A stretch of DNA of 64,000 bases from Brevundimonas bacteroides DSM 4726 (lineage in GTDB: Bacteria; Pseudomonadota; Alphaproteobacteria; Caulobacterales; Caulobacteraceae): NCBI RefSeq assembly GCF_000701445.1, contig NZ_JNIX01000014.1, positions 87,101 to 151,100 of the forward strand, given 5' to 3'. Every line of letters starts with the position of its first letter. Within the stretch, counting starts at the first letter, position 1. A model generated the notes under the pieces. It did no database searches and was not told the DNA's origin. It was given only the letters and a program-made list of their open reading frames with translations. Positions 17,165 through 25,393 of this stretch are shown piece by piece. A program made the translations under genes and the position numbers.

Positions 17165-18738
17165 TGGCTGGAAAGGATGTCATCGGCTCGCTGCTGACCG
17201 GGCGCTGGAGCAGGATCGGGCTTGCGCTGGCCGCGGGGGTCCTCGCAGCCCTGGTGCATCCGCCGTTCGGCATTCTGCCGGGGCTGGTCGCCTATCCCCT
17301 GCTGATGCTGCTCGCGGAGCGTTCGACCACCGTGCGCGGGGCGTTCTGGGTCGGCTGGCTCGCGGGGTTCGGCTATTTTCTCGTCGGCTGCTGGTGGGTG
17401 GCCGAGGCCTTTCTGGTCAATCCGGCTCAGGCCTGGATGGCGCCCTTCGCCGCCAGCCTGCTGCCCGCCGGGATCGGCTTGTTCTGGGGCGCGGCGTCCG
17501 CGCTCTATCGCCGGTTCGCGCCGGCCAGTCTGGCGCGCGTGCTGGTGTTCGCGGCCTTCTTCGCCCTGCTGGAATGGCTGCGCGGTCATGTGCTGACCGG
17601 CTTTCCGTGGAATCCGGCGGGCGCAGGGTGGAGGGCGGGTTCAGCCGCGTCCCAGTTCGCTGCGATCGCGGGCGTCTATGGGCTCGGTCTTGTGACGGTC
17701 GCGGCGGCGGCGGCGTTCGGGCCTCTGCTGACGCCGGGCCCCAGAAAGGACCGGATCGGCGTCGCCGTGGCTGGGGCCACGGTTTTCCTGGCCCTGATCA
17801 TCGGCGGAGCGATCCGGCTGGCCGGAGCCGAGGTGCGCGAGACCGCCACCCTGGTCCGCATCGTTCAGCCTGACGTGGACCAGGAGTCCAAATGGACGCC
17901 CGAGGCCTATCGCTCGATCGTCGAGCGCTATGTCAATCTGACCGCCCGGCCGGGTGAGGCCCTGCCGGACCTGGTGGTCTGGCCCGAGGGGGCGCTACCG
18001 GCCAGCTTCGACGACGTCTTCGCGCCCGGTTCGCCGGATGGCGCGGCCATCGCCCGGGCGCTGCGGCCGGGGCAGACTCTTCTGGCCGGATTCGCGCGGG
18101 GTGAACGCGGCGAGGACGGACGGGCGCGCTACTTCAACAGCCTGATCGCCCTGCATGACGAGGGCGGCGAGGGTCTGGGCGTCGCAGCCATCTATGACAA
18201 GCACCGGCTGGTGCCGTTTGGCGAATTCCTGCCGCTCGGCGCGCTCATGAGCGCCCTCGGCGTGCGCAGCCTCGTCCATATGCCGGCTGATTTCAGCGCC
18301 GGGCCGACGCCGGCTCCCATCAGCCTACCGAACGGGTCGAGGGTCCAGCCCCTGATCTGCTATGAGAGCCTGTATCCGGGCTTCACGCCGGCGGGGCGGG
18401 GCCGGCCGGAATGGATCGTCAATGTCTCGAATGACGCATGGTTCGGGGCGACCTCCGGACCGATCCAGCATCTGAACCTCGCCAGCTATCGCGCGATCGA
18501 GACGGGGCTGCCGGTGGTCCGAGCGACCCCGACGGGCGTCTCTGCCATGATCGATCCGTGGGGGCGGGTGATCGACGGCCAGCGACTGGACAGCGGCGAA
18601 AGCGGGGTGATCGACGCGCGGCTCCCGGAGGCGAAATCCCCGACGCTCTATGGCGGATTCGGCGATGTCCTCTTTGCGCTCCTGCTGCTCACTGGCCTGT
18701 CACCGCTCGCTCTGGCTCGCCCTGGAGGTCTCCGCTGA
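17164..18738 (+). CDS. lnt: Apolipoprotein N-acyltransferase
   Basis: Lnt transfers the third acyl chain to the N-terminal cysteine of outer-membrane lipoproteins, such as the predicted MltA and M28 peptidase in this window. The 524-residue protein has about six N-terminal membrane segments (to about residue 220) and a periplasmic nitrilase-like domain with the catalytic triad: Glu275 in VVWPEGALP, Lys346 in YDKHRLVPFGEF and Cys399 in LICYESLYP. A last membrane segment lies at the C-terminus. I use the ATG at 17164 that overlaps the ybeY stop by one base; a GTG at 17161 is also possible. Confidence 0.95.
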   Translation: MAGKDVIGSLLTGRWSRIGLALAAGVLAALVHPPFGILPGLVAYPLLMLLAERSTTVRGAFWVGWLAGFGYFLVGCWWVAEAFLVNPAQAWMAPFAASLLPAGIGLFWGAASALYRRFAPASLARVLVFAAFFALLEWLRGHVLTGFPWNPAGAGWRAGSAASQFAAIAGVYGLGLVTVAAAAAFGPLLTPGPRKDRIGVAVAGATVFLALIIGGAIRLAGAEVRETATLVRIVQPDVDQESKWTPEAYRSIVERYVNLTARPGEALPDLVVWPEGALPASFDDVFAPGSPDGAAIARALRPGQTLLAGFARGERGEDGRARYFNSLIALHDEGGEGLGVAAIYDKHRLVPFGEFLPLGALMSALGVRSLVHMPADFSAGPTPAPISLPNGSRVQPLICYESLYPGFTPAGRGRPEWIVNVSNDAWFGATSGPIQHLNLASYRAIETGLPVVRATPTGVSAMIDPWGRVIDGQRLDSGESGVIDARLPEAKSPTLYGGFGDVLFALLLLTGLSPLALARPGGLR

Positions 18739-18926
18739 AGATCTTGAGACGGAGGCCACGATGGTCGCAAGTGCGGCGACATCGGCTTGCCCGTGGTCGG
18801 CGTACAAGGGGTCGATTCTCCGGTGTCAACGGGCGGAATCGCCATTTCCCAGAATTTGCATGACAGGCGCTGGCGGCGGGCGCATGGCGTCTTCCACAAT
18901 ACGAACTTTTCACAGCGGCGAACGAA

Positions 18927-19337
18927 ATGGCGAGAGGCAAGGGAGCGGACGGCCCCCATCCGGTGGACCGGCACGTGGGGCGTCGGGTCTGCGAGAAACG
19001 GATCAGCCTGGGCTATAACCAGAGCGATCTTGGTCGGGCGCTCGGCCTGACCTTTCAACAAATCCAGAAGTACGAGAAGGGCACCAACCGGATATCGGCG
19101 TCCAAGCTCTGGGACATTGCTCGCTTCTTCAAGGTCGACGTGGCCTACTTCTTCCAGGGTCTGGGTGGCGCCCAGCCGGGCATGGCGGAGGACAGCGCTC
19201 CGGCCTTCGAGCACGACTTCCCGGCTACCCGGCACACGATCGAGATCGCCCGTCTGGCCCCCAGACTATCGGCTCGCCAGCAGAAACTGGCGCTCGATCT
19301 AATCCGCGAAATGGTGGAGCGGCCCGACGTCGACTAG
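18927..19337 (+). CDS. XRE/Cro-CI family transcriptional regulator
   Basis: The 136-residue protein has one helix-turn-helix of the XRE type over about residues 17-75 (GRRVCEKRISLGYNQSDLG, then FQQIQKYEKGTNRIS), followed by an acidic linker and a C-terminal helical segment with LSARQQKLALDLIREM. This layout is that of a conserved small alphaproteobacterial regulator (PraR/SinR-like). In Caulobacter, as I recall, the equivalent gene lies between lnt and metK; here metK is 26 kb away, which leaves the regulator without its usual neighbour. About 190 bases without a gene precede it and could hold its promoter; I saw no clear operator there. Confidence 0.82.
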   Translation: MARGKGADGPHPVDRHVGRRVCEKRISLGYNQSDLGRALGLTFQQIQKYEKGTNRISASKLWDIARFFKVDVAYFFQGLGGAQPGMAEDSAPAFEHDFPATRHTIEIARLAPRLSARQQKLALDLIREMVERPDVD

Positions 19338-19363
19338 CGTTCTCGCGTTGCCCGTCGTCGATC

Positions 19364-19867
19364 CTAGCCGTCTGAACGACGCTGTCCGAACGTCGGTGCA
19401 GCCGCCTTCTGTTCGGCCCAGTAGGCTTCGCCCTCGTCCGGCTTGAACATGGTGCGCGGCGTGCCGTCTCGATCCACAACGGCAAAAGTGTTGGTCGAGG
19501 CCTGATACAGCAGCACATCGCCATTAGGTCGCGTCGCCCGGTCGGTGCCCGACGGTGGCGACGTGGTGAAGGCCGTGATCTTGGCCAGGAAGTCCTCGGG
19601 CGATCTGGCGCCAAAGTCCGCTCCGTTGCGCTCGTAGAGACGCTGGATCTTTTCATCGACCGTCTCGCGCCGATTGGCGGTCAGCGGTGGCGCTACGTCG
19701 GCCGTCGCGGCAGCCTCTTCTCCGGTCCCTTCCGAAACCGTCGCCGACATCAGGGAGACCGACGTCGCCTGCGCCCGGTCGCGCGTCTCGACAGCCGAGT
19801 CTCCATTGCCGCAAGTCGTCAGGCCCAGCATTGCAGCCAGCGTCGTGCCCATCAACGTCGACTTCAT
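19364..19867 (-). CDS. Small exported protein, possibly a lipoprotein
   Basis: I do not recognise a family. The product from ATG 19867 (167 residues) has a hydrophobic N-terminus ending in LGLTTCGNG, which could be a weak lipobox (residue -1 is Thr rather than Gly, Ala or Ser), then an acidic linker and a C-terminal part with a segment like VLLYQASTNTFAVVDRDGTPRTMF. GGAGGG 5 bases upstream supports this ATG over an in-frame TTG at 19879. It is divergent from coaBC across about 100 bases. Function unknown; envelope location is inferred. Confidence 0.6.
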   Translation of the reverse strand: MKSTLMGTTLAAMLGLTTCGNGDSAVETRDRAQATSVSLMSATVSEGTGEEAAATADVAPPLTANRRETVDEKIQRLYERNGADFGARSPEDFLAKITAFTTSPPSGTDRATRPNGDVLLYQASTNTFAVVDRDGTPRTMFKPDEGEAYWAEQKAAAPTFGQRRSDG

Positions 19868-19967
19868 TTCACCCTCCAACCATTCCGCGAACCAACGTTA
19901 CGCACAACTCAGCTGTTCATGCAATGTTCTTTTTTCGCGTCTCGACCGGTCGGTCGACGGCGGCTAG

Positions 19968-21206
19968 ATGAGGCTCATGTCCAGTCCCGCCCTGAACGGC
20001 CGAAAAATCCTGCTGATCGTGGGCGGCGGTATCGCGGCCTACAAGGCGCTGGAGCTTGTGCGTCTGCTCAGGAAGGCCGGTGCCGAGGTGCGCTCGATCC
20101 TGACTGAAGGCGGGGCGGCCTTCGTAACCCCCCTGTCGCTGGCGGCGCTCACAGGTCATCCTGTCAGGCAAGGCTTGTTCCTGCCCGACGACGAGACGAC
20201 GATGGGCCATATCGAGCTGTCGCGTTGGGCCGATCTGGTGGTCGTGGCCCCGGCCACGGCGGGGCTGATCGCCAAGGCGGCGAACGGCCTGGCCGACGAC
20301 CTCGCTTCCACGACATTGCTGGCGACGGACAAGCGGGTTCTGCTGGCCCCGGCGATGAACGTGCGGATGTGGACCCACCCGGCGGTGCAGGCGAACGTCG
20401 CGCGCCTGAAGGGCTTCCCTGGCCTGCACGGAATGGCGGTGGTCGGCCCCGACGACGGCGAGATGGCGTGCGGCGAGTTCGGGCCGGGGCGCATGGCCGA
20501 GCCGGCGGCGATCCTGGAGGCCATCAAGGCCGAACTCGCGGGACCGGCCGGGCGGCCGCTGGCGGGGCGAAAGGCCGTCGTCACGGCGGGGCCCACGTTC
20601 GAACCGATCGATCCGGTGCGGGGCCTGACCAATCGCTCCAGCGGCAAGCAGGGCTATGCCATCGCCGCCGCCCTGGCCGAGCGAGGCGCGGACGTGACCT
20701 TGGTGTCGGGGCCGACGGGCCTGCCCGCGCCGCTGGGGGTGACCCGCGTCGACGTCGAGACGGCCTTGCAGATGCAGGCGGCGACGGAAGCCGCGCTTCC
20801 CGCCGACATCGCCGTGCTATCCGCCGCCGTGGCCGACTGGCGGGTCGACACCATCGCCGGCGGAAAGATCAAGAAGGCGCCCGGCGGGCCTCCCGCCCTG
20901 GCCCTGATCGAGAACCCCGACATCCTCGCGGGAATCGCCAAGGCGGGGCCGAACCGGCCGACGCTGGTCGTCGGCTTCGCGGCCGAGACCACCGACCTGG
21001 AGGCCAACGCCCGGGCCAAGCTGTCGAGGAAGGGCTGCGACTGGATCGTCGGCAACGACGTCTCCGCCGATGTCTTCGGCGCGGACGGCAACACTGTGCT
21101 GCTGGTCACGAAGGACGCCGCCGAGCCCTGGCCGCGCCTGTCCAAGACCGAGGTCGCCGAGCGCCTGGCCGACCGGATCGCCGATCACTTCGCCCCCAGA
21201 GCCTGA
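19968..21206 (+). CDS. coaBC: Bifunctional phosphopantothenoylcysteine decarboxylase/synthetase
   Basis: CoaBC carries out two steps of coenzyme A synthesis: CTP-dependent joining of cysteine to 4'-phosphopantothenate (CoaB) and FMN-dependent decarboxylation (CoaC). The 412-residue protein has the CoaC flavodoxin-like half (LLIVGGGIAAYKALEL, LLAPAMNVRMW, and the active-site Cys in MACGEFGPGRM) and the CoaB half from about residue 195 (VVTAGPTFEPIDPVRGLTN). The start may be the ATG at 19968 or the ATG at 19977; both leave the core intact. It is followed 9 bases later by dut, so the two are likely co-transcribed, a common coaBC-dut pairing. Confidence 0.95.
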   Translation: MRLMSSPALNGRKILLIVGGGIAAYKALELVRLLRKAGAEVRSILTEGGAAFVTPLSLAALTGHPVRQGLFLPDDETTMGHIELSRWADLVVVAPATAGLIAKAANGLADDLASTTLLATDKRVLLAPAMNVRMWTHPAVQANVARLKGFPGLHGMAVVGPDDGEMACGEFGPGRMAEPAAILEAIKAELAGPAGRPLAGRKAVVTAGPTFEPIDPVRGLTNRSSGKQGYAIAAALAERGADVTLVSGPTGLPAPLGVTRVDVETALQMQAATEAALPADIAVLSAAVADWRVDTIAGGKIKKAPGGPPALALIENPDILAGIAKAGPNRPTLVVGFAAETTDLEANARAKLSRKGCDWIVGNDVSADVFGADGNTVLLVTKDAAEPWPRLSKTEVAERLADRIADHFAPRA

Positions 21207-21215
21207 GGACCGCCC

Positions 21216-21665
21216 TTGAGCACGCTCCGCATCCAGCGCTTGCCGCACGCCGAAGGCCTGGCGCTGCCGGCCTATGAGACCGCCGGATCGGCGGGGATGG
21301 ACCTGCGGGCGGCGGTCGCTGACGATGCGCCGCTGACGCTGACACCCGGCGCACGGGCCTTGGTCCCGACCGGCTTCAAGATGGCGTTGGAGCCCGGGTG
21401 GGAGGCGCAGGTGCGGCCGCGCTCGGGGCTGGCGTTGAAGCACGGGATCACCTGCCTGAACACGCCGGGCACCATCGACAGCGACTATCGCGGCGAGGTC
21501 GGGGTGATCCTGGTCAACCTCGGTCAGGAGCCGTTCGTGATCCGGCGGGGCGAGCGCATCGCCCAGATGGTGATTGCGCCGGTGGCCAAGGTCTCGGTCT
21601 TCGTGGTCGAGACGCTGGACGAAACCGAGCGCGGGGCGGGCGGTTTCGGATCGACGGGGCGCTAA
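21216..21665 (+). CDS. dut: Deoxyuridine 5'-triphosphate nucleotidohydrolase
   Basis: dUTPase hydrolyses dUTP to dUMP, keeping uracil out of DNA and feeding thymidylate synthesis. The 149-residue protein has all five trimeric-dUTPase motifs in order: [33 protein letters not shown] (with the catalytic Asp and Tyr), [10 protein letters not shown], and the C-terminal glycine-rich arm [10 protein letters not shown]. The start is TTG 21216. It follows coaBC closely. Confidence 0.95.
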   Translation: MSTLRIQRLPHAEGLALPAYETAGSAGMDLRAAVADDAPLTLTPGARALVPTGFKMALEPGWEAQVRPRSGLALKHGITCLNTPGTIDSDYRGEVGVILVNLGQEPFVIRRGERIAQMVIAPVAKVSVFVVETLDETERGAGGFGSTGR

Positions 21666-21746
21666 GCGGAGCCATTTCCGGCGACCGGCGTTAACCCTGC
21701 CGGCGGCCAAGCGGGGCCGTGGGACATCGAACCGGAGCGGCGCGTC

Positions 21747-22115
21747 ATGGAAGACCTTCTCGCCCAGCTGGGCGATCTGTTGCAGGGCCTGCTGGCGCTG
21801 GCCGATAGCGGCTTCGACGGGGTCAACCAGGTCATGGGCCTGGTGATCGCCGCCGTGTTCGGCTTCTTCCTGATGGGGGCCTGGAGCGGCCTGTGGGGCG
21901 CGGCGCTGGGCGCCACCCTGGTCCAGACCCTGATCGAGGCCCTCCGACCGATGCTCGACGGCGGCGCCTTCCTGCTGCCCGATCTGACCGAGGGTGGGTT
22001 CTGGATCACGCGGCTGGCGCTGTTCCTCGGCTATGCGATCGTCATCGCCGTCTTCTTCTTCATCAAGACCCTGCTGACCGGCGGACTGGGTCGCAAGCGG
22101 GCCCACGCGCACTGA
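21747..22115 (+). CDS. Small two-segment membrane protein of unknown function
   Basis: I do not recognise a family. The 122-residue protein has two to three hydrophobic stretches: about residues 30-58 (VMGLVIAAVFGFFLMG onwards) and about residues 88-112 (LALFLGYAIVIAVFFFI), with short polar ends and a basic C-terminus (GRKRAHAH). It lies between dut and the rimP operon and is followed 10 bases after its stop by an intrinsic terminator at 22126. Coding potential is supported by an ATG with GGAGCGG upstream and by the hydrophobic pattern. Confidence 0.65.
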   Translation: MEDLLAQLGDLLQGLLALADSGFDGVNQVMGLVIAAVFGFFLMGAWSGLWGAALGATLVQTLIEALRPMLDGGAFLLPDLTEGGFWITRLALFLGYAIVIAVFFFIKTLLTGGLGRKRAHAH

Positions 22116-22125
22116 CGGTTGGGAG

Positions 22126-22151
22126 GGGCGGCCGACGCCGCCCTTTTCTTT
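22126..22151 (+). terminator. Rho-independent terminator after the small membrane protein gene
   Basis: A perfect 7-bp GC stem (GGGCGGC with GCCGCCC) encloses a CGAC loop and is followed by TTTTCTTTC. It closes the transcript of the gene ending at 22115 and separates it from the rimP-nusA-infB operon. Confidence 0.85.
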
Positions 22152-22214
22152 CGGCGCAAGCGGGTCTATAGGGCTCCCCACATCGTTAGACCGGCGTCCA
22201 ACGGCGTCGTTCAA

Positions 22215-22249
22215 AGCGGCGGCCTGGATGGCCGACCGCTTTTTCTTTT
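22215..22249 (+). terminator. Terminator-like hairpin directly before rimP, possible attenuator
   Basis: AGCGGCGGCC (22215-22224) pairs with GGCCGACCGCT (22230-22240) leaving one bulged A and a 5-base loop, followed by TTTTCTTTT. It ends only 15 bases before the rimP TTG and comes about 65 bases after another terminator, so it is unlikely to serve the upstream gene alone. A leader terminator here could attenuate the nusA operon; NusA is known to control its own operon in E. coli. That role is inference. Confidence 0.7.
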
Positions 22250-22264
22250 GCCCGAAGCATCCCC

Positions 22265-22858
22265 TTGCGCGCCAAGACCGTCGAAGATCGCGAAATCCTG
22301 GAGCTGGTCGATCCCGTCGCGGAGTCGCTCGGCCTGGAGATCGTGCGCGTGCGGCTGATGGGCGGCACCCTGCGGCGTCGGCTCCAGATCATGGCTGAAC
22401 GCCCGGCGGACAACGATATCTCGGTCGAGGAGTGCGCGCGCCTGAGCCGCGCCGTATCTGAGGTTATGGATGCGGCCGACCCGATCGCGGGGGAGTATCT
22501 ACTGGAAGTGTCGTCGCCCGGCATCGACCGGCCCCTGACCCGGCTGAAGGACTTCGACATCTTCGAGGGGCTGGAGGCCCGGCTCGAGACCGATCGCATG
22601 ATCGAGGGGCGCAAGCGCTTCAAGGGTCTGATCGCGGGGACCGAGAACGACAACATCGCCATCGACCTGGACGGCGAGGACGACACCGCGCTGATCCCCT
22701 TCGACTGGCTGGCGGACGCCAAGCTGGTCATGAACGATGCGCTCCTGAAGCGCGGCGCCGCGATACGGGCCGCGAGGGGCGAACCCGAAGACGACGGCCT
22801 TCCTTCGGGAAGCGCCGAAGCCAACACCAACATCAAGACCACTGAGGACGACGCCTGA
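22265..22858 (+). CDS. rimP: Ribosome maturation factor RimP
   Basis: RimP assists 30S subunit maturation and usually heads the nusA-infB operon. The 197-residue protein has the N-terminal domain with [16 protein letters not shown] and [14 protein letters not shown], the family signature, and an SH3-like C-terminal domain (about 95-160), then an acidic tail. It starts at TTG 22265, just after a terminator-like hairpin. Its TGA overlaps the nusA ATG by one base (TGATG). Confidence 0.93.
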   Translation: MRAKTVEDREILELVDPVAESLGLEIVRVRLMGGTLRRRLQIMAERPADNDISVEECARLSRAVSEVMDAADPIAGEYLLEVSSPGIDRPLTRLKDFDIFEGLEARLETDRMIEGRKRFKGLIAGTENDNIAIDLDGEDDTALIPFDWLADAKLVMNDALLKRGAAIRAARGEPEDDGLPSGSAEANTNIKTTEDDA

Positions 22859-24588
22859 TGGCCGTGACCGGTATCTCCGCCAACCGTCTGGAGCTGCTCC
22901 AGATCGCCAATTCGGTTGCGCAGGAAAAGAACATCGACCGCGAGATCGTGATCGAGGCGCTGGAGGAGGCGATCCAGAAGGGCGCCAAGTCGCGCTACGG
23001 CGCCCACCACGACATCCGCGCCAAGATCGACCCGAAGACCGGCGAACTGGCCCTGACGCGCCACGTCACCATCGTCGAGGACGACTGGCAGCCCGAGGAC
23101 GAGCTGGAAGAGTTCAACGACAGCGCCATGGTGCGGCTGCGCGACGCCCTGAAGCGCGATCCGGAGGCCGTGGTCGGCAAGGAATACGTCGAGGAACTGC
23201 CGCCGTTCGAGTTCGGCCGCGTCCAGACCCAGATGGCCCGCCAGGTCATCACCGGAAAGGTGCGTGAGGCCGAGCGCGCCAACCAGTACGAGGAGTTCAA
23301 GGACCGCGTCGGCGAGATCGTCAACGGCACCGTCAAGCGCGTCGAATACGGCAACACCATCGTCGATCTGGGCCGGGGCGAGGGCATCATGCGCCGCGAC
23401 CAGTCGATCCCGCGCGAGGTGTTCAACATCGGCGACCGGATCCGCACCTACATCTACGACGTCCGGCCCGAGGCCAAGGGTCCGCAGGTCATGCTGAGCC
23501 GGGCCCACCCCGGCTTCATGGCCAAGCTGTTCGCCCAGGAAGTGCCCGAGGTCTATGACGGCGTGATCGAGATCCGCGCCGCCGCCCGCGACGCCGGCTC
23601 GCGCGCCAAGATGGCGGTCCTGTCGAACGACAGCTCGATCGACCCCGTCGGCGCCTGCGTCGGCATGCGCGGTTCGCGCGTCCAGGCCGTGGTCGCCGAA
23701 CTGCAGGGCGAGAAGATCGACATCATCCAGTGGAACAACGATGAGCCCACCTTCATCGTGAACGCCCTGGCTCCGGCCGAGGTCTCCAAGGTGGTGCTCG
23801 ATGAAGAGGCCGACCGCGTCGAGGTGGTGGTGCCGGACGAACAGCTGTCGCTGGCCATCGGCCGTCGCGGTCAGAACGTGCGCCTGGCCTCCCAGCTGAC
23901 CGGCTGGCAGATCGACATCATCACCGAGAGCCAGGACTCCGAGCGTCGCCAGCGCGAGTTCGCAGAGCGCACCCAGCTGTTCCAGGAGGCGCTCGACGTC
24001 GACGAGGTCATCGCCCAGCTCCTGGTGACCGAGGGCTTCGCCACGGTCGAGGACCTGGCCTACGTCGAGAGCTATGAAGTCGCCGAGATCGAGGGCTTCG
24101 ACGAGGACACCGCCGAGGAACTGCAGGCCCGCGCCCGCGACTTCCTGGATCGTCAGGCGGCCGAGCTGGACGCCAAGCGCAAGGAGCTCGGCGTCGAGGA
24201 CGGCGTGCTCGACGTGCCGGGCGTGACCCTGCCTATGGCGGTGGCTCTGGGCGAAGGCGGGATCAAGACCGTCGAGGACCTGGCCGACCTGGCCACCGAC
24301 GAAATCCGCGGCGGCTATGAGGTCCGGAACGGCGAGCGGGTGAAGGTCCCGGGCGTGCTGGAGAGCTTCAACCTGGCCCAGGAAGACGCCGAGATGCTGA
24401 TCCTCCAGGCCCGCGTGGCCGCCGGCTGGATCGACGCGTCCGAGCTGCCGCAGCCCGAGCCGGAGTACGAGGAAGAGTACGCCGAGGGCGAATACGACCC
24501 CGAGGCCGTCTTCGACAGCGCCCCGCAAGACGCCGATGCTGACGCCGAGGTCCTCGCCGAGGACCCCGACCAGCCGCGCGACCAGTGA
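22858..24588 (+). CDS. nusA: Transcription termination/antitermination factor NusA
   Basis: NusA binds RNA polymerase and nascent RNA and modulates pausing, termination and antitermination. The 576-residue protein has the N-terminal polymerase-binding domain (1-130), an S1 domain starting near residue 135 (GEIVNGTVKRVEYGNTIVDL), two KH domains (about 200-345, with VGACVGMRGSRVQAVV and LAIGRRGQNVRLA), and a C-terminal region with two acidic helix-hairpin-helix repeats (about 375-500), ending in a very acidic tail. The layout is normal for alphaproteobacteria. It is translationally coupled to rimP and followed after 18 bases by the YlxR-type gene. Confidence 0.96.
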   Translation: MAVTGISANRLELLQIANSVAQEKNIDREIVIEALEEAIQKGAKSRYGAHHDIRAKIDPKTGELALTRHVTIVEDDWQPEDELEEFNDSAMVRLRDALKRDPEAVVGKEYVEELPPFEFGRVQTQMARQVITGKVREAERANQYEEFKDRVGEIVNGTVKRVEYGNTIVDLGRGEGIMRRDQSIPREVFNIGDRIRTYIYDVRPEAKGPQVMLSRAHPGFMAKLFAQEVPEVYDGVIEIRAAARDAGSRAKMAVLSNDSSIDPVGACVGMRGSRVQAVVAELQGEKIDIIQWNNDEPTFIVNALAPAEVSKVVLDEEADRVEVVVPDEQLSLAIGRRGQNVRLASQLTGWQIDIITESQDSERRQREFAERTQLFQEALDVDEVIAQLLVTEGFATVEDLAYVESYEVAEIEGFDEDTAEELQARARDFLDRQAAELDAKRKELGVEDGVLDVPGVTLPMAVALGEGGIKTVEDLADLATDEIRGGYEVRNGERVKVPGVLESFNLAQEDAEMLILQARVAAGWIDASELPQPEPEYEEEYAEGEYDPEAVFDSAPQDADADAEVLAEDPDQPRDQ

Positions 24589-24606
24589 TGGGAGCCGCAG
24601 CCGTCC

Positions 24607-25272
24607 ATGGGTCTCGCCGCCGCGACATCGGATAGGGAGCGCCGCGACCTGGTCACGCACCAGGCGATGGACGAGACCTGTCTGATCCGCTTCGTGGCGA
24701 GCCCGGACGGCGCGGTGGCGCCAGATCTGGGACGGAAGTTGCCGGGTCGCGGCATGTGGGTGGCGGCCGATCGGGCCTCCATCGAGACGGCGGTGAGGAA
24801 GAACCTCTTCTCCCGCTCGGCCAAGGCGCCGCTGAAGGCGCCCGCCGATCTGGCTGATACGGTCGAGGGCCTGCTGGTTCGGCGCTGTCTGGACCAGCTG
24901 GGTCTTGCCCGACGCGAAGGCGTGCTTATCTCGGGCTTCGAGAAATGCGCGGCGGCGATCCGGTCGGGCTACGCGGCCTGGCTGATCGAGGCGTCGGACG
25001 GCGCGGCCGACGGACGGGGAAAACTGCTCAATCTGGCGCGGCATCAGGCGACGCGGGTCTGCGGGGCCTTCAGCGCGGACGATTTGAGTTTGGCCCTCGG
25101 GCTGGAAAATGCGATACACGCCGTCCTGCTCGCCGGAGGGCGGGCGGATCGCTGGGGCCAGGAGGCCTCGCGATTGGCGGGATTTCGACCGCTCCGCCCC
25201 CCGGAGTGGGACCTCGGAACGGGGTCCGGCGGCGGGAGCGGGTCAGACGAAGACCCAGGATCAGGCCCGTGA
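24607..25272 (+). CDS. YlxR (DUF448) domain RNA-binding protein
   Basis: The 221-residue protein has an N-terminal DUF448/YlxR domain (about 15-90) with ETCLIRFVASPDG and LPGRGMWVAADR, the conserved part of this small RNA-binding fold, and a second L7Ae-like region (about 95-190) with GVLISGFEKCAAAIRSG. Fusion of the two domains is usual for alphaproteobacteria. It lies between nusA and infB, its standard place. Its molecular role is not well established; nucleoid or RNA binding has been described for related proteins. The glycine-rich C-terminus is low complexity. Confidence 0.85.
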   Translation: MGLAAATSDRERRDLVTHQAMDETCLIRFVASPDGAVAPDLGRKLPGRGMWVAADRASIETAVRKNLFSRSAKAPLKAPADLADTVEGLLVRRCLDQLGLARREGVLISGFEKCAAAIRSGYAAWLIEASDGAADGRGKLLNLARHQATRVCGAFSADDLSLALGLENAIHAVLLAGGRADRWGQEASRLAGFRPLRPPEWDLGTGSGGGSGSDEDPGSGP

Positions 25273-25393
25273 GGGCGAACGGGCGGGGTTCGATCCTTCC
25301 TTGGAAGGGTCGGGCGTCGCACGGCTTTTTGCGTTTGACGAGACGACCTTAGGACGACCGGCGGACCTTCCCGCCCACGAGTAAAGCGACCGG

